Below are positions 15,611-23,242 of a stretch of DNA of 28,032 nt, in pieces. The position numbers and the translations under genes were made by a program. The notes under the pieces were generated by a model that did no database searches, was not told where the DNA came from, and saw only the letters and a program-made list of their open reading frames with translations. Location: contig JAEZSA010000180.1 in assembly GCA_023422115.1 (NCBI GenBank), positions 1-28,032 on the forward strand. The letters run 5' to 3'. The DNA comes from Bacillota bacterium. GTDB taxonomy: Bacteria; Bacillota_I; Bacilli_A; ML615J-28; CAG-698. Every line of letters starts with the position of its first letter. Position 1 is the stretch's first letter.

Positions 15611-16855
15611 CTATTCATCATCAAGAATTACTCTAATTTCATGAAGGTTGTCAATGGTTGATAAATCTAATTCCACTCGTTCCATTTCTGGAGGTTTTAT
15701 ATAGTTGTATTTCTTTGAGAAAATAATTTGATCATTTGCAATAACCATTAATTTTTGCTTTTCATAAATCTCTAAAGAACGAAAATATAGAATTACCTTT
15801 TTCATTTCGCTGTTTAGATCAATTAAATGAGGTACAACATACATGATTTTTTGGTTTGTTTTTATTTCTATTTCATTCCTTGTTTCGCCTTTTTGTTTAA
15901 TAACTGCATTTTTCCCAGCAATTTCACCGCTTTCTGAGACATAATCAACTAAATCATTGACATGTAATGCATTACCACAGCAATAAACGTTCTTTACACT
16001 GGTCATTAATGTTTGATTACAGAAAGGACCTTTTGTTTTTGGGTTTATCTTTATCCCTAGACTATCTGCGATTTCGTTCTCAGGAATAAGTCCCACTGAT
16101 AGAATTAGCGCATCACACTTTAGCACCTGCTCAGTTCCTTTAATTGGCCGCATATTTGCATCAACCTCGCTTATTTCTAAAGCTTCAAGACGATTAGTCC
16201 CGAACACTTTGGTAACAGTGTGACTCAAATATAGAGGTATCTGATAATCGTCTAAACACTGTACTAGATTTCTTGTCAATCCACTTGGTGTGCTTTTTGC
16301 TTCATAAACACCAAGGACTTTTCCTCCCTCCAAAGTAATACGTCGTGCCATAATTAATCCGATATCCCCACTACCTAAAATGACACAAGTTTTAGTCGGC
16401 ATCTCTCCTAGAATATTGATGTAATATTGAGCTGTTCCAGCTGTCAATATTCCTGCTGGATTGGTACCATGAATAGAAACCTGTTTTGCTGTTCTTTCTC
16501 GACACCCAGTTGCTAGAATTATTTTTTCAGTTTCTATTTCTTTTATTCCTTCACGATTAACTAAAACAAGATGAAATCCACTTCCCATTTTTGTTATTTT
16601 AGTAACATAAGTTAATAAACTAACCTCTATTTCTGAAGGAAATTCTTTTCTTTCTTGATGAATATATTCTGGCCCACTCAATTTTTCTTTAAATCGTTGA
16701 AGTCCAAATCCATCATGAATACATTGTTTTAAAATTCCCCCCAACTGACCTTCTCGCTCAATCAATAAAGTTTTTGCCCCCGCTTGATATGCGCTTTTAC
16801 TAGCAGCTAATCCAGCAGGTCCTCCACCAATAACAACTACATCATATTTATTCAT
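15611..16855 (-). CDS. NAD(P)/FAD-dependent oxidoreductase (GlpB-cluster type)
   Basis: A pyridine-nucleotide-disulfide-type flavoprotein of 414 residues. The FAD-binding VVVIGGGPAGLAAS sits at 6-19, and a second dinucleotide fold appears at VILGSGDIGLIMAR. ATGCRERT precedes it and VYCCGNALHVNDLVDYVSESG forms the FAD-closing motif. Such proteins typically lie next to GlpA-like dehydrogenases in Bacillota and are thought to pass electrons from the dehydrogenase onward. The last 80 or so residues form a beta-rich domain. The separate small DUF1667 protein often found with this pair is not in the cluster. The ATG at 16855 follows AAAGGTGAT and overlaps the upstream stop by 8 bases; a longer frame from 16912 is not supported. 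Confidence 0.85.
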   Translation of the reverse strand: MNKYDVVVIGGGPAGLAASKSAYQAGAKTLLIEREGQLGGILKQCIHDGFGLQRFKEKLSGPEYIHQERKEFPSEIEVSLLTYVTKITKMGSGFHLVLVNREGIKEIETEKIILATGCRERTAKQVSIHGTNPAGILTAGTAQYYINILGEMPTKTCVILGSGDIGLIMARRITLEGGKVLGVYEAKSTPSGLTRNLVQCLDDYQIPLYLSHTVTKVFGTNRLEALEISEVDANMRPIKGTEQVLKCDALILSVGLIPENEIADSLGIKINPKTKGPFCNQTLMTSVKNVYCCGNALHVNDLVDYVSESGEIAGKNAVIKQKGETRNEIEIKTNQKIMYVVPHLIDLNSEMKKVILYFRSLEIYEKQKLMVIANDQIIFSKKYNYIKPPEMERVELDLSTIDNLHEIRVILDDE

Positions 16856-18566
16856 TACGATCACCTTTTGTTGGGTATAACAAGATTCTTCCATCACCTT
16901 TTTTATAAACATGATCGATACTAGTTTTCATTTCCTTCGCAATAATGTCCATAATTAAGGGTTGACAAAATCCCCCCTGGCATCTTCCCATTCCTGCCCT
17001 TGTTCTTTTCTTAATTGCATCAATCGTTGGTACAACAATAGGACGATGTAAGGCATCTATGATTTCTCCCTTGCTTATTTCTTCACAACGGCAAACAATT
17101 TGACCATAATCAGGATTTTTTACGATTAGTTTGTTTCTTTCCTCATAAGATAACTTGTTTACTTTAACAAGTCCTTTTCTAATTGGATTAAATTTTTCAT
17201 TTTGACCAACAGTTCCTAAAATATCACAAGTATACTTAACAACATCTTCTGCGATAGCTGGAGCTGCAGTTAATCCTGGTGATTGAATTCCAGCAGCATG
17301 AACTATGTTTTTTGTCCATTTTCCTTTTTGAATAATAAAATCCTCTTCATAATTTGCCGCTCTGATTCCACTAAAATAAGTAATGATATCTTTGGGATGT
17401 AAATTAGGCACATTATTTTTATGTTTACTAAAAACTTGATTTATTTGTTCATTACTTGTTGTAAAATCTTCTCGATAAGGAGTTTCAAATGCCGTTGGTC
17501 CTACTAAAGTATTCCCATCAACGGTAGGCATAACCCCTCCCCCTTTTGTGTGAGTTTTCGCTGCTTTTCTTAAACCTTCATAAATTGTTGTAGATTGATG
17601 CATCAATCCGCTTGTAGCTTTTTTATCTAAAATAGCGTTTGTTCCTTTTCGTGGATGAATCGAGAAAAATTTATCTTCTGCCATTTCTGCTATTACATCG
17701 CTGAATACCCCCGCAGCATTGATAACAACTTTGGGAAATATTTTCCCTCTGTTCGTTTGTACACTTACTATTTCTTTATCTTTTACTTCCATTGATAAAA
17801 CAGCAGTAGATAATAGAACGTTAGCTCCATTGATAACAGCACTCTCAGCGAGCGCTATTGTCATATTATAAGGACAAATGCATGCTCCGGTTCCAAACAA
17901 AATACCAAATTTTGCAATTTTATTTAAATTAGGCTCTCGCATAAATAATTCATCTTGACTCAAAAATGTTGTTTCTTGAATTCCATTCTTCTTTATTCTT
18001 AATTTTAGAATTAAATAGATGATTTTCTCCCAGTTACTCTTAAAAGCAACAATCTGTCCCATTTTATCATAATCAACATCTAAATCTTTTGCCAATTTTT
18101 CATAAACAGGAACACTGCGACGCAAATATTCTAATTTTTTTGTTTTACTACTTAAGTCAATTCCAACATGAATACAACCATCGTTTCGACTACTTGCGTG
18201 CATTGCTAAGTCATCTTCTTTTTCAACAAGAGCAACATTTAAGTTATATTTTGTTAGTTCTCTTAGGATTGCTGCCCCAATAATCCCTCCGCCAATGACA
18301 AGAACATCTAGTTTCATTCCCTCATACATTCGATCTACGATCGGAGAAATTCTCATTGGAGGTTCTATGAAATTATTTAGTTTAATCTCATTTATTACAC
18401 TATAAAACTTTTTAGTTTTCGCTACCATTCTTCCTACTGCAACAATTTCATTCCAATCATTCGATAAACCAGATAATAATGCACAATCATCTTTTAAGGA
18501 AAGGGTAATATTAGGATTTATCAATTGTATTTTTTTGTTTAGTTTATTCACTATATTATCTAGCAT
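16848..18566 (-). CDS. GlpA-like FAD dehydrogenase with BFD-like Fe-S domain and BON-like N-terminus
   Basis: An FAD-dependent DAO-fold oxidoreductase related to anaerobic glycerol-3-phosphate dehydrogenase GlpA, 572 residues. The dinucleotide motif LVIGGGIIGAA is at 89-99, followed by SSRNDGCIHVG, the flavin-contact segment. The C-terminal BFD-like [2Fe-2S] domain shows four cysteines: CRC at 492-494, and Cys529 and Cys534 in GMGRCQGGFC. Ahead of the FAD fold are about 85 residues not usual for GlpA. Of these, residues 20-62 resemble a BON domain (strand, a LSG turn, helix, VINEIKL strand). I chose the ATG at 18566, with AGGTGA five bases upstream, over a GTG at 18575. It overlaps the TetR gene. 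Likely reaction: oxidation of G3P or a similar phosphorylated polyol. Confidence 0.85.
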   Translation of the reverse strand: MLDNIVNKLNKKIQLINPNITLSLKDDCALLSGLSNDWNEIVAVGRMVAKTKKFYSVINEIKLNNFIEPPMRISPIVDRMYEGMKLDVLVIGGGIIGAAILRELTKYNLNVALVEKEDDLAMHASSRNDGCIHVGIDLSSKTKKLEYLRRSVPVYEKLAKDLDVDYDKMGQIVAFKSNWEKIIYLILKLRIKKNGIQETTFLSQDELFMREPNLNKIAKFGILFGTGACICPYNMTIALAESAVINGANVLLSTAVLSMEVKDKEIVSVQTNRGKIFPKVVINAAGVFSDVIAEMAEDKFFSIHPRKGTNAILDKKATSGLMHQSTTIYEGLRKAAKTHTKGGGVMPTVDGNTLVGPTAFETPYREDFTTSNEQINQVFSKHKNNVPNLHPKDIITYFSGIRAANYEEDFIIQKGKWTKNIVHAAGIQSPGLTAAPAIAEDVVKYTCDILGTVGQNEKFNPIRKGLVKVNKLSYEERNKLIVKNPDYGQIVCRCEEISKGEIIDALHRPIVVPTIDAIKKRTRAGMGRCQGGFCQPLIMDIIAKEMKTSIDHVYKKGDGRILLYPTKGDRNE

Positions 18567-19131
18567 CAAATTCACCTAACTTTTTTATCAGTGTTATTAT
18601 TTTTTCTTCTTTTATTGCTTGATTTTGCATCACTTCTTGGATTGCCAAGCCATCGATAATTACCATTAACAGATAAGCTATATCCTCAGCTTCTTTTTCG
18701 TTTTTAAATGCTTGAATAATACCAACTTGAAGAATTTTATGCCACTCATTCCATAATTCATTAAACTTGTTGCGAAGCGTATCATTTCCTTTCAAACATT
18801 CATTGACTAAAAAAACATGTAGTTTAGCTCGATTAAATAGTTTAACCCCTTTATATAAAATGACACCTAGAAAGCGTTCAATGGTTAAGTCCTTCTGATG
18901 TCGCTCAATCCATTCCAAATATTCTGTATGTAACTCTTGAACATGCTTGACAATAACATCAAAAATGATTTCATCTTTTGTTGTATAGTAATAATAAAGT
19001 GTTCCTTTGCTGATATTACACATCTTTGCAATATCCTTTAAAGAGATCGAATTAACTCCCGACTTGGAGATTAAGCTTTCTACACTTTTTAAAATTTCAT
19101 TGCGCATATCAATATTTATTTTTTTCGCCAT
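18556..19131 (-). CDS. TetR/AcrR-family transcriptional repressor
   Basis: A one-component regulator of 191 residues. The N-terminal TetR helix-turn-helix is clear: ILKSVESLISKSGVNSISL, then DIAKMCNISKGTLYYYYTTKDEI (about 31-54). The C-terminal helical ligand domain is divergent, as usual, so the inducer cannot be read. It is the first gene of the redox/kinase cluster. Its own promoter carries a perfect palindrome between the -10 box and the start codon, so autorepression and control of the overlapping downstream genes is the natural inference. Confidence 0.93.
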   Translation of the reverse strand: MAKKINIDMRNEILKSVESLISKSGVNSISLKDIAKMCNISKGTLYYYYTTKDEIIFDVIVKHVQELHTEYLEWIERHQKDLTIERFLGVILYKGVKLFNRAKLHVFLVNECLKGNDTLRNKFNELWNEWHKILQVGIIQAFKNEKEAEDIAYLLMVIIDGLAIQEVMQNQAIKEEKIITLIKKLGEFDAR

Positions 19132-19144
19132 AGAAATCTCCTTG

Positions 19145-19160
19145 TCGGTCGATTGACCGA
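19145..19160. promoter_or_regulatory. Probable TetR operator
   Basis: A perfect inverted repeat, TCGGTC-GATT-GACCGA, lies just downstream of the -10 box and upstream of the repressor's ribosome binding site. It is markedly GC-rich against the AT-rich surroundings. Position and symmetry fit a TetR-family operator. Confidence 0.7.
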
Positions 19161-19164
19161 TATA

Positions 19165-19193
19165 ATTATATCATGAATGAAAGCGCTTGTCTA
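19165..19193 (-). promoter_or_regulatory. Promoter of the TetR-led cluster
   Basis: Minus-strand TATAAT (19165-19170) and TAGACA (19188-19193) with a 17-base spacer. The -35 box matches consensus at five of six positions. An AAGCGCTT core at 19181-19188 lies in the spacer and touches the -35 box. Confidence 0.75.
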
Positions 19194-19208
19194 CAGAAAT
19201 AAAAAAAG

Positions 19209-19227
19209 GATCGTCTTTTAAACGATC
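19209..19227 (-). terminator. Terminator after the SDR-epimerase gene
   Basis: Stem GATCGT/ACGATC with a 7-base loop, flanked by A- and T-runs that extend the pairing; a long T-run follows on the minus strand. It separates the epimerase gene from the TetR promoter. Confidence 0.8.
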
Positions 19228-19237
19228 TTTTTTACAG

Positions 19238-20251
19238 TTATTCTGCTTTCATTTCCACTACTTCTTTTTTATTGCTGATAACATCAATACTTAATCTTGC
19301 AGATTGTCCGATTGCTTCAACAATATTGTCTTCTGTAACACCTAAAATATCACATCCCTGAGATTTATCAATGAACAAGTTTGCACATTGAAGATCGGTA
19401 AATTTTACCATATGTAAACCCCCCTCAATATTGTTCTCTCTCTGGTCTTTCATGATTTTTTTCATAGACATTCGATATAAAAATTTAGGAATTGTTACGA
19501 TTCTATTCTTTTCTCGTCCAATATGCTTATTAAATATGGCAATCATTTCTTTCCATTCCATATTGTAATACCCGATTGGATATGCTTTTGCCCCACGATT
19601 TCTTTCTAATGCTCCGGCAATTGCTTGCCCAACTTGTTTTACTGTTAACATGGTTGTTCCCCCTTTTGGGTAGAACGTTATTTTCTTCATCATCAATAAA
19701 TTTTCTACTAGAAATGTCCAAACTGGTTTACGCCCTTGTTGTGTTCCGAAAATATAAGGTAATTCTAGAACAGCTACATCGAAATCACTATCTGCAAATT
19801 TAAAGGCTTCCTGTTCTTGTTCTATACGACTACGAATATATGGATGCCATTTTACAAGTTCTAATTCTGGTTTTTGTTTTGCAAAATAAGAGAAATAAGA
19901 ACCTAACACCACTGCATGTTTCACTCCTGCTTTTTTAGCAAGTCCCAATAACCTTTTAACAGTATCAATATTATATTTTTTGAAAAATTGATATATCGAT
20001 GGTGGTCTTTCAATTCTTTCGTCCACCCCAGCTGCAAAAATAAATCCGTCACAGCCATCCAAATAAGAAAGCAATATCTCATCTGACATTTCCATATAGT
20101 TACCTATGATAATCTTCATATCCTGTGGTAGACTTGCTCCTTCTGGTATTGGTGGTAATGCAATTGATGATACTTTGTGCCCTCTTTTAATTAGTTCTGC
20201 TGCTGCTTGGCTTCCCAATAATCCTGTTCCACCAATAATAAAAACTTTCAT
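19238..20251 (-). CDS. NAD-dependent epimerase/dehydratase-like SDR protein
   Basis: An extended short-chain dehydrogenase/reductase-like protein of 337 residues. The N-terminal Rossmann motif is GGTGLLGSQAA (8-18), with an FAAGVDE strand end typical of the fold. The usual catalytic YxxxK is read here only as YIRSR near residue 139, so lysine is replaced by arginine. This suggests a changed catalysis or a binding role. AAGGAGG precedes the ATG. It is bounded by terminators on both sides. No clear separate promoter is visible, so it may rely partly on read-through from msmX. Substrate unknown; NAD(P)H-binding or sugar-nucleotide epimerase functions are both possible. Confidence 0.75.
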   Translation of the reverse strand: MKVFIIGGTGLLGSQAAAELIKRGHKVSSIALPPIPEGASLPQDMKIIIGNYMEMSDEILLSYLDGCDGFIFAAGVDERIERPPSIYQFFKKYNIDTVKRLLGLAKKAGVKHAVVLGSYFSYFAKQKPELELVKWHPYIRSRIEQEQEAFKFADSDFDVAVLELPYIFGTQQGRKPVWTFLVENLLMMKKITFYPKGGTTMLTVKQVGQAIAGALERNRGAKAYPIGYYNMEWKEMIAIFNKHIGREKNRIVTIPKFLYRMSMKKIMKDQRENNIEGGLHMVKFTDLQCANLFIDKSQGCDILGVTEDNIVEAIGQSARLSIDVISNKKEVVEMKAE

Positions 20252-20279
20252 TTCTCCCCCTCCTTATCTAAAAGCATAA

Positions 20280-20301
20280 AAGCAGTCTCGAAAGACCGCT
20301 T
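20280..20301 (-). terminator. Terminator after the MsmX-like gene
   Basis: A 9-bp stem with one G-U pair closes a TTCG tetraloop on the minus strand and is followed by TTTTATG. The T-run is short, so read-through into the epimerase gene is plausible. Confidence 0.7.
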
Positions 20302-20306
20302 GTTCA

Positions 20307-21428
20307 TTAATTACGTTTAATTCTTTGTTCAGTCTCTGGATCAAAGAAATGACATTTCTCCATATTAAAGCCTAATTCAATATCATCACCCATATGGATA
20401 TCAACTCTTGCAGCGACTTTGGCAGCTAAGTTTTGACCATTCATGATTGCGTAAATATTTGTTTCTGCGCCTAATAATTCGGCTACATCAACTTTTAATT
20501 TTACTTTTTCATCTGGATGTTTTTCTAAGAATTCTGGTTCATCATGGATGTCTTCCGGTCTGATTCCTAGAATGATTGGTTTTTCAATAAAGTTTTGAGA
20601 TTGTAATAATTTCATTCTAGACTCAGAAACTTTAATCTTTGAAACGCCTACTTTATGGTCTCCACATTGGAAGAAGCCATCATCATTAACTACACCTTCA
20701 ATGAAGTTCATTGGTGGTGTTCCAATAAATCCACCTACGAAAATATTGTTAGGGTTGTCATAGATATCCTTTGGTGTTCCTACTTGTTGAATGTAACCAT
20801 CTTTCATAACAACGATTCTTGATGCCATTGTCATCGCTTCAATTTGGTCATGGGTTACATAAATAGTAGTAATTCCTAGACTTTCAGTAATCTTGATAAT
20901 TTCTGCTCTCATTTGTACACGTAGTTTTGCATCCAAGTTAGATAGTGGTTCATCCATTAAGAAAACCTTAGCATCACGAACAATAGCTCTACCTAATGCA
21001 ACACGTTGTCTTTGACCACCTGATAATGCTTTAGGACGACGATCCAAATATTGATTCAATCCTAAAATACCTGCAGCATGTTTTACTCTTCTATCGATTT
21101 CATCACGAGCAAATTTACGAAGTTTTAAACCAAATGCCATATTATCATATACAGTCATGTGTGGATAAAGAGCATAGCTTTGGAAAACCATTGCAATATT
21201 ACGATCTTTTGGTGCTACATCATTAACGATTTCATCGTCAATTCTTAATTCACCAGAAGTAATTTCTTCCAATCCTGCAATCATTCTCAATGTAGTTGTT
21301 TTACCACAACCAGATGGACCAACAAATACGATAAATTCTTTGTCTTTAATTTTTAAATTAAAGTCAACAACGGCATGAACATTGCCATCATAAACTTTAT
21401 TAAGATTTGTAAGTGTAACAGTTGCCAT
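20307..21428 (-). CDS. msmX: Sugar ABC importer ATPase (MsmX/UgpC type)
   Basis: The nucleotide-binding subunit of CUT1-type carbohydrate importers, 373 residues. Walker A is GPSGCGKTT (37-45), the Q-loop follows at VFQSYALYPH, the signature LSGGQRQR is at 135-142, and Walker B FLMDEP at 156-161. The C-terminal third is the OB-fold regulatory domain (MalK-like), with GIRPEDI. No permease or binding-protein genes are beside it. This fits the shared orphan ATPases such as MsmX of Bacillus, which energise several sugar transporters. An AGGAGGT site precedes the ATG. Its promoter has a palindrome directly upstream of the -35 box. Confidence 0.9.
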   Translation of the reverse strand: MATVTLTNLNKVYDGNVHAVVDFNLKIKDKEFIVFVGPSGCGKTTTLRMIAGLEEITSGELRIDDEIVNDVAPKDRNIAMVFQSYALYPHMTVYDNMAFGLKLRKFARDEIDRRVKHAAGILGLNQYLDRRPKALSGGQRQRVALGRAIVRDAKVFLMDEPLSNLDAKLRVQMRAEIIKITESLGITTIYVTHDQIEAMTMASRIVVMKDGYIQQVGTPKDIYDNPNNIFVGGFIGTPPMNFIEGVVNDDGFFQCGDHKVGVSKIKVSESRMKLLQSQNFIEKPIILGIRPEDIHDEPEFLEKHPDEKVKLKVDVAELLGAETNIYAIMNGQNLAAKVAARVDIHMGDDIELGFNMEKCHFFDPETEQRIKRN

Positions 21429-21460
21429 TAATTTACCTCCTAATGTGCATTTACGTAAAA

Positions 21461-21489
21461 ATTATACTAAAGATACCCTATTTATACAA
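21461..21489 (-). promoter_or_regulatory. msmX promoter
   Basis: Minus-strand TATAAT (21461-21466) and a weak -35 TTGTAT (21484-21489) separated by 17 bases. The weak -35 with an adjacent palindrome suggests dependence on a regulator. Confidence 0.6.
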
Positions 21490-21504
21490 TGTGCAAAGTG
21501 CACA
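21490..21504. promoter_or_regulatory. Palindrome adjoining the msmX -35 box
   Basis: A perfect inverted repeat TGTGCA-AAG-TGCACA immediately upstream of the -35 box, in the gap before the regulator's stop codon. A further TGTGCA copy lies in the msmX leader at 21444-21449. There is no T-run, so it is not a terminator; an activator or repressor site is inferred. Confidence 0.55.
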
Positions 21505-21505
21505 A

Positions 21506-22183
21506 TTATGATTTTGATTTAATTAACCAATACATACTGACCGCATCTTTGAACTCTTGAATATTCATTCCTGTTTCTTTTTTAATATACTCTAATTTAT
21601 TATTGATGGTATTACGATGCATATACACATCATGAGCTGTTTTTGTAATATTTAAATTATTATCAAACATTGCAAGGATAAGTTTTTCTAGTTGTTGGTC
21701 TTCTTCTACATTGTTCAATAAAATCTTTCGATATTTTTCCAAATCTTGCATATCTTTCTTTATAATTTCTAACACTAAGTCTCCCACGCTAAAATAATGG
21801 AATTTTTTAGGCGATATATATATTTCATATAAATGATACATAGTAAAGAACGCTTCTTTTGAGTTAATTTTTCCACTATTAAAAATAGATACCTTAATTC
21901 CAAAGTCATCAATAATAGACCACAAAAAATTTTTAACTTCATATCCGTGATTATTAAAATAAAATATAACAGGTCTTTCGTTTATATAAAGGACTGCTGA
22001 TTCCCCAAAAAGTTCAACAAAAATATCTACAATCTTCTCTCTTGCTTCTTCTTTATCAATATTTAAAACAAGAAATCGAAACGGTTGAAATTCATTGTTT
22101 TCTTCTTCAAATAAAGCATGATACATTTTATACGATAAAACATCGTTGATTTTTTCTTTTTTAATCACAAATTCTTTTTTCAT
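21506..22183 (-). CDS. PucR/CdaR-type helix-turn-helix regulator
   Basis: A 225-residue protein with the C-terminal HTH_30 domain of the PucR/CdaR family. The diagnostic part is ITKTAHDVYMHRNTINNKLE followed by YIKKETGMNIQEF at about residues 178-212. The N-terminal 150 residues show no catalytic or GGDEF-type motif that I recognise; they may be a diverged sensor domain. It lies directly upstream of msmX on the same strand, so control of carbohydrate uptake is a reasonable inference. Repeated ACAATTA boxes in its own promoter suggest autoregulation. Confidence 0.75.
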   Translation of the reverse strand: MKKEFVIKKEKINDVLSYKMYHALFEEENNEFQPFRFLVLNIDKEEAREKIVDIFVELFGESAVLYINERPVIFYFNNHGYEVKNFLWSIIDDFGIKVSIFNSGKINSKEAFFTMYHLYEIYISPKKFHYFSVGDLVLEIIKKDMQDLEKYRKILLNNVEEDQQLEKLILAMFDNNLNITKTAHDVYMHRNTINNKLEYIKKETGMNIQEFKDAVSMYWLIKSKS

Positions 22184-22204
22184 TTATATCACCACTACAT
22201 ATTT

Positions 22205-22234
22205 ATTATAACAATTATTTCCCTCTTTTGACAA
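22205..22234 (-). promoter_or_regulatory. Promoter of the PucR-type regulator with ACAATTA boxes
   Basis: Minus-strand TATAAT (22205-22210) and TTGTCA (22229-22234) with an 18-base spacer. Copies of ACAATTA at 22211-22217 and 22231-22237 lie in the spacer and over the -35 box; an inverted copy is at 22247-22253. Confidence 0.6.
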
Positions 22235-22303
22235 TTATTTTTAAACTAATTGTTGTTTGCTATAACGTTTATAATTTCATTTGTCACTTTCAAATCATTT
22301 TTA

Positions 22304-22332
22304 TAGATTTTAAATTGACTTTTTTGTATAAT
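22304..22332 (+). promoter_or_regulatory. Candidate exodeoxyribonuclease promoter
   Basis: A perfect TATAAT (22327-22332) with a weak TAGATT 17 bases upstream (22304-22309). That TAGATT could itself be a -10 box for a TTGTCA at 22281-22286, also at 17 bases, giving two overlapping candidate promoters. Confidence 0.45.
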
Positions 22333-22365
22333 AAGTAGGTAAACAAAAGAAAGTGTGGTATCACT

Positions 22366-23115
22366 ATGAAACTAGTATCTTGGAATGTCAACGGGCTTCG
22401 TGCTTGTATGAACAAAGGCTTTAAAGAGTTTTTTACTGAAATGGGTGCTGATTTTTTCGCTATTCAAGAAACCAAAATGCAAGAAGACCAAAAAGAATTT
22501 GCTTTCCCCGGCTATTATGAATATTGGAATTCCGCTGATAAAAAGGGTTATTCAGGTACTTTAATCTATACAAAAAGAAAACCTCTTTCTGTTGCTTATG
22601 GACTTGATGGTAAATATAATGATGAAGGTCGAGCGATAACACTAGAGTATGAAAATTTTTATTTTGTTACGATATACACTCCTAATGCCCAACCAGAACT
22701 TGCGCGTCTTGATTATCGAATGCAGTTTGAAGATGATTTGAAAGCTTATCTTAATACATTAAACAAAACAAAACCCGTCATTTTATGTGGAGATTTAAAT
22801 GTTGCTCATCAACCAATTGATTTAAAAAATCCAAAATCTAACGAAGGTAATCCAGGATATTCCATCGAAGAGCGTACTAAATTTTCAACACTACTTCAAG
22901 AAGGATATGTAGATGCATTTCGCTATCTATATCCAGAAAAAATCCAATACACCTGGTGGAGTTACCGTTTTTTTGCTCGTGAAAAAGGCATCGGTTGGAG
23001 AATTGACTACTTTGTTACTTCTTTAAGATTAAAAGACAACATAAAGAATGTGATTATCCATGATCAAGTTTTAGGTAGTGATCACTGCCCTATTGAAATT
23101 ATTATTGATTTATAA
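22366..23115 (+). CDS. exoA: Exodeoxyribonuclease III / AP endonuclease
   Basis: A class II apurinic/apyrimidinic endonuclease of the ExoIII/APE1 family acting in base-excision repair. The 249-residue length is standard. Catalytic motifs in order are SWNVNGLRA (Asn7 and Asn9), the metal ligand Glu35 in AIQETKM, YTPNAQ, CGDLNVAH, GWRIDYF, and GSDHCPIE with Asp239 and His240. It is one of only three plus-strand genes. The ribosome binding region is AAAGTGTGG and may pair weakly with CACT next to the ATG. Confidence 0.97.
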   Translation: MKLVSWNVNGLRACMNKGFKEFFTEMGADFFAIQETKMQEDQKEFAFPGYYEYWNSADKKGYSGTLIYTKRKPLSVAYGLDGKYNDEGRAITLEYENFYFVTIYTPNAQPELARLDYRMQFEDDLKAYLNTLNKTKPVILCGDLNVAHQPIDLKNPKSNEGNPGYSIEERTKFSTLLQEGYVDAFRYLYPEKIQYTWWSYRFFAREKGIGWRIDYFVTSLRLKDNIKNVIIHDQVLGSDHCPIEIIIDL

Positions 23116-23196
23116 AAACTCTGATTAGTAGTATTCTTTTAAAGAAGTTTGATTTATTTGTGTTTCAGCATATATGACATTTTATTTGTAACATAA

Positions 23197-23226
23197 AAAA
23201 ACGCAGTTGTTTCTAACTGCGTTTTT
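23197..23226. terminator. Bidirectional terminator between exoA and the ABC exporter
   Basis: A 12-bp stem, AAAAACGCAGTT with its complement, closes a six-base loop, with a T-run in both directions. It lies 81 bases past exoA and 17 before the ABC gene stop. Confidence 0.9.
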
Positions 23227-23242
23227 AATTTTGAATTAATCC

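Noticed and set aside
22315..22332. TTGACT followed by TATAAT as an exoA promoter
   Set aside because: The spacer is only 6 bases, far from the usual 16-18.
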